Below are positions 1-5,763 of a stretch of DNA of 9,094 nucleotides, piece after piece. The notes below the pieces were generated by a model. The model was not told where the DNA came from. It saw only the letters and a list, made by a program, of their open reading frames with translations, and searched no databases. A program made the position numbers and the translations under genes. The stretch is from Clostridiales bacterium (lineage in GTDB: Bacteria; Bacillota; Clostridia; Lachnospirales; Lachnospiraceae). Position 1 is the stretch's first letter. The number at the start of each line of letters is the position of its first letter. Location of the stretch: contig JAJPYU010000112.1 of assembly GCA_021204765.1 (NCBI GenBank), forward strand, positions 1 to 9,094, read 5' to 3'.

Positions 1-72
1 TATATGCATTTTTGTGGAAAAGCAAAAAAAAACTATTAAGAAAAACTTTCAAAACAAAAAGAGGAGGACAGC

Positions 73-1008
73 ATGATCTATACGGTTACACTTAATCCGG
101 CACTGGACAAGACGGTTGAGATACCGGGGATGACCATAGACGCGGTAAACCGCATCACCACTCTCCGGGTGGATCCCGGCGGGAAGGGAATAAATGTCTC
201 GAAGGTTGTAAAAAAACTAGGCAGCAGTTCTGCGGCGACAGGAATCCTGGGAGGCGGAACCGGCAGACTGATTGAGGCTGCTCTTGATGACCTCGGGATC
301 AAATATGATTTTATATACGCCGAGGGCGAGACCAGAACGAATCTGAAAGTGGTCGATCCTGTAAACCACACCAATACGGATATCAATGAGCCTGGGATGT
401 TGATTCCGGAGGATTTACCGCAAAAGCTGCTCGATAAGGTCTTGGGCAAGGTGAATGAGGGCGATATCGTGATATTGTCCGGCAGTATTCCTCGGGGATG
501 TCCGACAGATATTTATCGTACCTGGGTCACAGCCTGCAATTCTAAAAGAGTAAAGACAATCCTGGATGCTGACGGAGAGCAGATGCAGCTGGGGCTTACG
601 GCTTCTCCATATATGATAAAGCCAAACGACCATGAGCTCTCAGCCCTGATAGGACGGGAACTGAACACTAAGGAAGAGTTAAGACAGACAGCCCTGGCAA
701 TGATGGACAGATACCACATTACAAAGATGGTAATCTCCATGGGCAGTTCGGGAGCTCTCTATGTGACCGCGGACGAGACCGTTTACGCAGAAGGATTGAA
801 AGTTCCTGTCGGCAGCACGGTGGGAGCCGGGGACAGCGTTGTGGCGGCCATGGCTGTGGCTGAGGAGGCAGATATGAGTCTTGAGGAGGCCGCAAGGCTT
901 TCCACAGCGACGGGAGCAGCTAATGTGATGTGCAGCGGCACCCAGGCGGCAGAGTACAGCACGATACAGGAATTGATGCCGAGAGTGGTTATACACAAAT
1001 TATTATAA
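73..1008 (+). CDS. fruK: 1-phosphofructokinase, PfkB/ribokinase family
   Basis: Cytoplasmic sugar kinase predicted to convert D-fructose 1-phosphate and ATP to fructose 1,6-bisphosphate. The 311-residue length fits the FruK/LacC group. Visible motifs, in order, are TLNPALD (residues 6-12, typical of 1-phosphofructokinase and tagatose-6-phosphate kinase), the first PfkB signature GGKGINVS (37-44), GSIPRG (137-142), KPN (183-185), and the second signature TVGAGDSVVAA (249-259) with the probable catalytic base Asp254 and anion-hole GAGD. The ATG at 73 is preceded by a strong GAGGAGG (61-67) at good spacing. The short upstream stretch (1-60) is very A-rich; I could not fix a promoter in it. It lies ahead of a SorE-like dehydrogenase and a mannitol-type PTS, so its substrate may come from that operon rather than from a fructose PTS. 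Tagatose-6-phosphate kinase (LacC) is the main alternative, because the two activities share these motifs. Confidence 0.88.
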   Translation: MIYTVTLNPALDKTVEIPGMTIDAVNRITTLRVDPGGKGINVSKVVKKLGSSSAATGILGGGTGRLIEAALDDLGIKYDFIYAEGETRTNLKVVDPVNHTNTDINEPGMLIPEDLPQKLLDKVLGKVNEGDIVILSGSIPRGCPTDIYRTWVTACNSKRVKTILDADGEQMQLGLTASPYMIKPNDHELSALIGRELNTKEELRQTALAMMDRYHITKMVISMGSSGALYVTADETVYAEGLKVPVGSTVGAGDSVVAAMAVAEEADMSLEEAARLSTATGAANVMCSGTQAAEYSTIQELMPRVVIHKLL

Positions 1009-1013
1009 AAGTG

Positions 1014-1248
1014 TCCTCAATAGACATCCAGACGGACATGCTTGCATGGCCGGATGAATGGATATTAGAGGATCTGACCTGTATGAGCAAGTAGGCCGAC
1101 AGGCCGAATTGCGATGCTGTGAACACTTAATGAGCACAGAGTGCGAATTTAGTGAGAACGTATGCAGAGCTATACGGGCGGCGATTGCAGGAGCGTGAAA
1201 CGCGTAGCAATCGGCTTTTATAACGTGGTATTGCTCGCGAAGCGGGCA
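1014..1248 (+). ncRNA. Hairpin-packed intergenic element, candidate structured RNA or dispersed repeat
   Basis: This fills most of the 309-base gap between the kinase and the dehydrogenase and contains no convincing ORF. Hand folding gives six hairpins in a row. (1) 1014-1072 is a long imperfect stem: TCCTC pairs with GAGGA, AATA with TATT, TCCA with TGGA, CGG with CCG and CATG with CATG, closing on a CTTG tetraloop. (2) 1094-1105 is GGCC-gaca-GGCC. (3) 1117-1139 is CTGTG/CACAG with a 13-base loop. (4) 1159-1176 is CGTAT/ATACG. (5) 1182-1213 is CGATTGC/GCAATCG with an inner GCGT-gaa-ACGC stem. (6) 1232-1248 is TGCTCGC-gaa-GCGGGCA including one G-T pair. Hairpin 5 is followed two bases later by CTTTTAT, so it could act as a terminator for the upstream gene. 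The element is richer in G+C than the A/T-rich flanks. I cannot match it to a named riboswitch or RNA family; it could be an operon leader, a small RNA or a dispersed palindromic repeat. Strand is assumed from the neighbouring genes. Confidence 0.45.
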
Positions 1249-1270
1249 TGTAGGTTTAACATAAAACTTG

Positions 1271-1299
1271 TTGAAACAAAAATATTTTTAGCTTAAAAT
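1271..1299 (+). promoter_or_regulatory. Candidate sigma-A promoter with overlapping inverted repeat
   Basis: TTGAAA (1271-1276) and TAAAAT (1294-1299) are separated by 17 bases, which is ideal for a vegetative promoter. An inverted repeat TTGTT-ga-AACAA (1268-1279) overlaps the -35 box and could be an operator, for example for the DeoR-type regulator encoded downstream. The weakness is that the predicted start, about seven bases after the -10 box, falls in or next to the AAAGGAG ribosome binding site (1302-1308). That would leave almost no leader, so the real promoter may lie further upstream. Confidence 0.35.
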
Positions 1300-1317
1300 A
1301 GAAAGGAGATTATTGCT

Positions 1318-2592
1318 ATGAAAGCAAAAGGTGTAAGACTTCACGGTGCCAATGATCTGAGGCTGGAAGAGTTTGAGCTGCCCCAGATCACGGATGACGA
1401 GATACTTGTGAGAGTTATCTCGGACAGCATCTGTATGTCCACATACAAATGCGCCATCCTGGGAACAGGACACAAGCGGGTCCATCCCGACGTGGCAGAG
1501 CATCCTGCCATCATGGGACATGAGTTCGCCGGAGACATCGTAAAAGTCGGCAAAAATCATGGCGACAGGTTTAAGCCTGGAATGAAGTTTACTCTTCAGC
1601 CGGCCTTAAACTACAAGGGCACCATGTGGAGCCCGGGATATTCCTACGAATTCTTTGGCGGAGACACCACCTACTGCGTGATCCCTGCGGAGGTCATGGA
1701 GCTGGGATGCCTGCTGGAGTATAAGGGACGTGCATACTATGAGGCTTCACTGGCTGAGCCCATGTCCTGCAGTATCGGCGCGTTTAACGCCGCTTATCAC
1801 ACGAAAATGGGTGTGTACACTCACGAGATGGGCATAAGAAAAAGCGGCAAGCTGGCGATTATGGCCGGTGCCGGTCCGATGGGCCTTGGCGCCCTGACCT
1901 ATGCCCTGCACAGGGATGTCCGTCCCGGGATGATCGTGGTTACGGACTTAAATCAGGAAAGGCTTGACAGGGCTGCATTCCTGTTCCCGCCTGAAGAAGC
2001 TGCAAAAGACGGCATAGAGCTGCATTTTGTCAATACCGGCCTTTTTGAGGATCCGGTGGCAGAGCTTATAAATATTTCCTGCGGCACCGGTTATGATGAT
2101 GTGCTCTGTTACGCGCCTGTAGCGGCAGTAGTGACCCAGTGCAGCGCGATTCTCGGAAGGGATGGCTGCCTGAATTTCTTTGCCGGCCCTACCGATAAGC
2201 AGTTCTCCGCTCCGATGAATTTCTATGATGTGCATTATAATTCCACCCATGTCATGGGAACCACCGGCGGCAACACCGATGATATGATCGAGTCTCTGAG
2301 GCTGACTGCAGAAGGCCGCATTGACCCGGCTGTCCTGGCTACCCATATCGGAGGCCTGGACGCGGCTGCGGAGACGACGCTGCATCTGCCTGAGATCCCG
2401 GGTGGGAAAAAGCTGATCTATACGCATCTTTCGATGCCTCTTACTGCGCTTACAGATCTGCGCAGCCGGGGAGAAGCAGAGGGTGATGAGCGGCTGATGG
2501 CACTGGCTGATATTGTGGATGCCCACAACGGCCTGTGGTGCCCGGATGCAGAGGAATATCTGCTGGCCAATTTTATAAAAGAAGATAAATAA
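1318..2592 (+). CDS. Zinc-dependent (MDR) dehydrogenase, L-sorbose-1-phosphate reductase (SorE/YggP) type
   Basis: Predicted cytoplasmic NAD(P)-dependent oxidoreductase that interconverts a ketose 1-phosphate and a hexitol phosphate. The family reference, SorE, interconverts L-sorbose 1-phosphate and D-glucitol 6-phosphate. The 424-residue length and the opening with SDSICMSTYK, GHEFAGDI and LQPALNYKG are characteristic of this branch. Probable catalytic zinc ligands are Cys39, His68 and Glu69, with Glu147 in SLAEPMSC as a candidate fourth ligand. The GAGPMG turn (184-189) marks the Rossmann fold. Asp210 at the end of the following strand (VVTD) favours NAD over NADP. The four-cysteine structural zinc loop of classical alcohol dehydrogenases is absent. 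The ATG at 1318 follows AAAGGAG (1302-1308) by nine bases. It is the first gene of a PTS operon whose transporter is mannitol-like, so mannitol 1-phosphate is a plausible substrate. The exact substrate is inferred. Confidence 0.8.
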   Translation: MKAKGVRLHGANDLRLEEFELPQITDDEILVRVISDSICMSTYKCAILGTGHKRVHPDVAEHPAIMGHEFAGDIVKVGKNHGDRFKPGMKFTLQPALNYKGTMWSPGYSYEFFGGDTTYCVIPAEVMELGCLLEYKGRAYYEASLAEPMSCSIGAFNAAYHTKMGVYTHEMGIRKSGKLAIMAGAGPMGLGALTYALHRDVRPGMIVVTDLNQERLDRAAFLFPPEEAAKDGIELHFVNTGLFEDPVAELINISCGTGYDDVLCYAPVAAVVTQCSAILGRDGCLNFFAGPTDKQFSAPMNFYDVHYNSTHVMGTTGGNTDDMIESLRLTAEGRIDPAVLATHIGGLDAAAETTLHLPEIPGGKKLIYTHLSMPLTALTDLRSRGEAEGDERLMALADIVDAHNGLWCPDAEEYLLANFIKEDK

Positions 2593-2596
2593 AAAT

Positions 2597-2627
2597 GTCG
2601 GGCCCGACCCTTTTTGCCGGCCCGGCA
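2597..2627 (+). promoter_or_regulatory. GC-rich palindrome pair, possible attenuator, weak terminator or operator
   Basis: The 51-base gap between the dehydrogenase and the regulator holds the perfect 12-base palindrome GTCGGGCCCGAC (2597-2608), followed by CCTTTTT. Alternatively, CGGGCC (2599-2604) pairs with GGCCCG (2619-2624) around a 14-base loop. The two folds exclude each other. The first resembles a short terminator; the second ends just before the AAGGAAGG ribosome binding site of the next gene. It may tune expression of the genes downstream of the dehydrogenase, or it may be a binding site for the regulator. The pairing is read directly; the role is inferred. Confidence 0.4.
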
Positions 2628-2643
2628 GGAAAGGAAGGGGCCT

Positions 2644-3405
2644 ATGGATACCATGGAGATTCGCAGAGATGCGATTGCTCAACTTGTTAATGACAGAGGA
2701 ACGGTTAGTTTCACGCAGCTGAAGGAGGAGTTTCCCAACGTATCGGAGATGACACTCCGCACGGATTTGAAGTATCTGGATGAGGCCAGACGGATCCTCC
2801 GCATCCACGGAGGAGCCAAGTCGGTTCAGACGGTGATAGGACCGGATGACCTCCTAAGCCGTAAGTTCGTCCGGAACATATCCGAGAAACAGCTGATCGC
2901 TGAGAAAGCACGGTCGCTTCTTAAGGAGGACAGCACATTTTACCTGGACTCGGGAAGCACGACGACAATGTTTGCCAGAGCCATACCGGATCAGTCCTTT
3001 ATTATATATACAACAGGGCTCAGCTGTGCCACAGTCCTGGCGGAACTGGAGAAACCCACGGTCATGCTCCCGGGAGGGACACTCAACAGATTCAGCCACA
3101 GTATTTACGGGGTCTCGACCATAAAGGAACTAGAGAGCGTGTATTTTGACCAGGCATTTATGGGAGTCACGGGATATAACGACCGTACCGGGTTTGCCTG
3201 CGGGATCAGCGATGAGGCCGTTTTAAAGCAGGCGGCCATGCGCCAGGCAGAACAGGTGATAGTGCTGATGGACTCATCCAAACTGGAAGAAAAAAGCAGT
3301 TTTCACATTGCCGATCTGTCGGAGGCGGACATCATAGTGTCTGACGGGAAGCTGCCGGATGCTTTTCTTCGGGAATGTGAAAAGCAGGGTGTCAGGGTTA
3401 TTTAG
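2644..3405 (+). CDS. DeoR/GlpR-family transcriptional regulator
   Basis: DNA-binding regulator, probably a repressor of this PTS operon that is relieved by a sugar phosphate. The 253-residue length is normal for the family. Residues 1-58 form the winged helix-turn-helix (RDAIAQLVNDRGTVSF at the start, then SEMTLRTDLKYLD, closing with the usual RIHGGA at 54-59). Residues 75-235 form the DeoRC sensor domain with the phosphosugar-binding DSGSTT (102-107), the conserved LPGGTLN (142-148) and the late MDSSK (209-213). I chose the ATG at 2644 because AAGGAAGGGG (2631-2640) sits just before it. A TTG at 2614 would add ten residues that run into GC-rich palindromic sequence, and the ATG at 2653 is too far from the ribosome binding site. 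Mannitol operons of Firmicutes more often use MtlR, a PRD-type activator, so DeoR control here is a small oddity that recalls sorbitol, galactitol and fructose operons. Confidence 0.9.
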   Translation: MDTMEIRRDAIAQLVNDRGTVSFTQLKEEFPNVSEMTLRTDLKYLDEARRILRIHGGAKSVQTVIGPDDLLSRKFVRNISEKQLIAEKARSLLKEDSTFYLDSGSTTTMFARAIPDQSFIIYTTGLSCATVLAELEKPTVMLPGGTLNRFSHSIYGVSTIKELESVYFDQAFMGVTGYNDRTGFACGISDEAVLKQAAMRQAEQVIVLMDSSKLEEKSSFHIADLSEADIIVSDGKLPDAFLRECEKQGVRVI

Positions 3406-3411
3406 TCATGA

Positions 3412-3428
3412 CGGTTGAGTGATCTCAC
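3412..3428 (+). other. Short bulged hairpin between regulator and transporter genes
   Basis: Just after the regulator stop, GGT-T-GAG pairs with CTCACC around TGAT (six pairs, one bulged T). No T-run follows, so it is not an intrinsic terminator. It could be an operator-like dyad or chance. The rest of the 79-base gap shows TATAAAAT-like sequence at 3449-3456 but no matching -35 box, and ends in GGAGGAG (3471-3477), which sets the GTG start of the transporter. Confidence 0.2.
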
Positions 3429-3484
3429 CAAAGCGATTGATTATAGGATATAAAATCTGATCAATATCTGGGAGGAGATTACTC

Positions 3485-5431
3485 GTGAAAGGAAAAGTAC
3501 AAAGCTTCGGAAAATTTCTGTCGGGAATGGTGATGCCGAATATTGGTGCGCTGATCGCATTCGGATTTCTGGCGGCATTGTTCAATGAAAACGGGTGGAT
3601 ACCCAATGCAAACTTATACACCATAGTCAGCCCTATGCTGTCTTTCCTGATCCCCATCATGATCGCTTATACCGGCGGCAAGATGGTGGGAGGACAGCGG
3701 GGAGCCATCACCGGTGCCATTGCCGTAGTAGGTGCCATCATGAGCAACACGGATGTCACCATGCTGATGGCAGCTATGATCATGGGCCCTCTGGCCGGCT
3801 TTATCATCAAGAAGTTTGACCAGGCCATGGACGGACATATGCCTGCCGGATTCGAGATGCTTATAAATAACTTTTCCATCGGCATCATCGGCCTGTTGCT
3901 GGCAATGCTGGGATATGTAGCCATAGGTCCTCTGATGACCCTGATCCTTACCATACTTACCGCCGGTGTAAATGTCCTGGTAAGTCACAGCCTGCTGCCG
4001 CTGATCGCCATTTTTATTGAACCGGCCAAGGTGCTGTTTTTAAATAACGCTATAAATCACGGTATATTTACTCCTATAGCCACAGCACAGGCTGCCGTCG
4101 CAGGCAAGTCCATAATGTACATGCTTGAGCCGAACCCTGGTCCCGGCCTCGGAGTCCTCTTAGCTTACATGTTCTTCTGTAAGGATAAGACCACAAAGCA
4201 GTCCGCTCCCGGAGCAGTCATAATTCACCTGCTCGGCGGTATTCATGAGATATATTTCCCGTATATCCTGATGAACCCGGTGGTCATCGTTGCCCCGATC
4301 GTCGGAAATATGGTGGCTATATTCTGGTTTAACCTGACAGGCTGCGGCCTGGTAGGACCGGCATCACCCGGATCCATTATCGCTTATCTGATGATGACGC
4401 CAGGATCGGATATGCTGAAAGTCATCATCGGAGTGCTGCTGGCCACAGGCGTATCTTTCCTCATCGCTTCACCTATAGTCAGACACGCCGGTTCCAAGAG
4501 CCTTGAGGACGCACAGAAGAAGGTCGCTGATATGAAGGCTGAGTCCAAGGGCCAGAAGGTAGAGGATATCGCAGTTGCCACATCAGGCATAGCCGCAAAG
4601 GCTGTCGGGGAGATCAAAAAGATTATCTTCGCCTGCGATGCGGGTATGGGATCATCTGCCATGGGCGCTACCAAATTCCGGAACCGCATAAAGGAACAGC
4701 TGCCTGACATAACAGTGAAGAATACCTCTGTGGATAATATCCCTGCCGATTGTGACATAGCCGTTGTTCAGACTACATTGGCTGAGAGGGCAAGAAAGTC
4801 AGCGCCGCAGGCGGAGCTCATTACCATAGGAAACTTCCTGGCGGATCCCGCTCTGGATGCCCTGTATGAACGCCTGACCACGGCAGTGCCTGAGCCGGAC
4901 GAGACGGCGGCAGAAGCGTCTGCCACAGAGATCACGGCCGCAGATGAGAAACCGGAGACTGCTGCTGCAGCGCCGGCCGCAGAGAGCGCAGAACAGGTTG
5001 AGGCTCCGAAGAAGAAAGTGATGGTCCCTGAGGGGATTAAGCTGGGACAAAGCCCGGTGACTAAGGAAGAAGCCATTCAGGCAGCCGGTGAGCTCTTAGA
5101 GCAGCTGGGCTATGTGGAGCACAGCTACGTGGATGCCATGCAGGAGCGAGAGAAGATCGTCACCACCTACATGGGCATGGGCGTGGCTATTCCTCACGGC
5201 ACCACCCAGGCCAAGGGCGAAGTCAAGAAGACAGGTATTGTCTTCCTCCAGTATCCCGAGGGCGTGGATTTCGGCGATGAGAAGGCCCAGCTGGTATTCG
5301 GTATTGCGGGTATCGGAGATGAGCATCTGGATCTGCTGGGCAAAATCTGCACTGTTCTCGAGGACGAGGACTGCCTGGAGAAATTCAAGACCACCGATGA
5401 TCTGGACTGGATCCTGGAGCAGCTGTCATGA
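3485..5431 (+). CDS. mtlA: Mannitol-type PTS transporter, fused IIC-IIB-IIA
   Basis: Inner-membrane permease that imports a hexitol, most likely D-mannitol, and phosphorylates it on entry. The 648 residues follow the order and length of E. coli MtlA (637). The IIC domain (1-340) has many hydrophobic spans, the NNAINHGIFTP segment (187-197) and the substrate-site motif GGIHEIYFPY (251-260) with Glu255. The IIB domain (378-467) carries the P-loop ACDAGMGSSAMGA with the phosphorylated Cys384. A linker rich in Ala, Glu and Pro (468-512) leads to the IIA domain (513-648), where IPHGT contains the active-site His571. All key residues are present. The start is GTG at 3485, seven bases after GGAGGAG. 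It sits directly before HPr and enzyme I, so the whole phosphate chain is encoded together. The family signatures point clearly to the mannitol class, but another hexitol cannot be excluded from sequence. Confidence 0.93.
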   Translation: MKGKVQSFGKFLSGMVMPNIGALIAFGFLAALFNENGWIPNANLYTIVSPMLSFLIPIMIAYTGGKMVGGQRGAITGAIAVVGAIMSNTDVTMLMAAMIMGPLAGFIIKKFDQAMDGHMPAGFEMLINNFSIGIIGLLLAMLGYVAIGPLMTLILTILTAGVNVLVSHSLLPLIAIFIEPAKVLFLNNAINHGIFTPIATAQAAVAGKSIMYMLEPNPGPGLGVLLAYMFFCKDKTTKQSAPGAVIIHLLGGIHEIYFPYILMNPVVIVAPIVGNMVAIFWFNLTGCGLVGPASPGSIIAYLMMTPGSDMLKVIIGVLLATGVSFLIASPIVRHAGSKSLEDAQKKVADMKAESKGQKVEDIAVATSGIAAKAVGEIKKIIFACDAGMGSSAMGATKFRNRIKEQLPDITVKNTSVDNIPADCDIAVVQTTLAERARKSAPQAELITIGNFLADPALDALYERLTTAVPEPDETAAEASATEITAADEKPETAAAAPAAESAEQVEAPKKKVMVPEGIKLGQSPVTKEEAIQAAGELLEQLGYVEHSYVDAMQEREKIVTTYMGMGVAIPHGTTQAKGEVKKTGIVFLQYPEGVDFGDEKAQLVFGIAGIGDEHLDLLGKICTVLEDEDCLEKFKTTDDLDWILEQLS

Positions 5432-5505
5432 CCCGAGATACGGATATAAGAAACGTGAAGTATAAAATCTACAATGTATTTTAAAAAGAAAGGACGGTAT
5501 TTATT

Positions 5506-5763
5506 ATGAAGACATTTGATTACACAATCACAGACGAACTGGGTATCCATGCAAGACCGGCAGGAGAGCTGGTAAAGGAGGCCAAGAAATACACTTCCGC
5601 ACTCACCATCACTTCAGGTGACAGGAACGTTGGAGCCACCAAGCTTATGTCCATTATGAGCCTGGGCGTGAAGAAAGGTATGACCATCACTGTCACTGCT
5701 GAGGGAGACGATGAGGAGGCCGCTGCGGCCGGTATGAAGGCATTTCTGGAGGCGAATTTATGA
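5506..5763 (+). CDS. ptsH: HPr phosphocarrier protein with Lys at position 46
   Basis: Small cytoplasmic protein of 85 residues that passes phosphate from enzyme I to the IIA domain of the transporter. The active site GIHARPAG (13-20) contains His15 and Arg17. Aligning LMSIMSLG (47-54) with the standard KSIMGVMSLG block puts Lys46 where Firmicutes HPr normally has Ser46, the target of HPr kinase. This copy should therefore not be phosphorylated there and should not serve as the usual CcpA co-repressor. Ser49 and Ser52 remain nearby. The ribosome binding site GAAAGGA (5488-5494) is eleven bases before the ATG, rather far. The last codons overlap enzyme I by ATGA, which indicates translational coupling. 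It may be a dedicated HPr for this operon, though similar residues occur in other clostridial HPr proteins. Confidence 0.93.
   Translation: MKTFDYTITDELGIHARPAGELVKEAKKYTSALTITSGDRNVGATKLMSIMSLGVKKGMTITVTAEGDDEEAAAAGMKAFLEANL

Noticed and set aside
1009..1317. A CRISPR array or tandem repeat in the hairpin-rich gap
   Set aside because: The hairpins differ in sequence and spacing and there is no regular repeat-spacer pattern. The partial similarity of TTAATGAG and TTTAGTGAG segments is too short.
1318..2592. The dehydrogenase as classical MtlD (mannitol-1-phosphate 5-dehydrogenase)
   Set aside because: MtlD belongs to the long-chain, zinc-independent polyol dehydrogenase family. This protein has the GHE zinc site and fold order of medium-chain dehydrogenases.
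2614..2643. TTG at 2614 as the start of the DeoR-type regulator
   Set aside because: The added residues are encoded by GC-rich palindromic sequence without a ribosome binding site before it, whereas the ATG at 2644 has a strong one and starts at the usual point of the family.
1948..2808. A 286-codon open frame on the - strand across the dehydrogenase and regulator genes
   Set aside because: It lies opposite two well-supported genes, has no recognisable motif, and its low-complexity, Arg/His-rich stretches look like an antisense shadow.
3426..3442. A catabolite-responsive element (cre) upstream of the transporter
   Set aside because: Only the core AAAGCGATT resembles the consensus; the outer TG and CA halves are absent.
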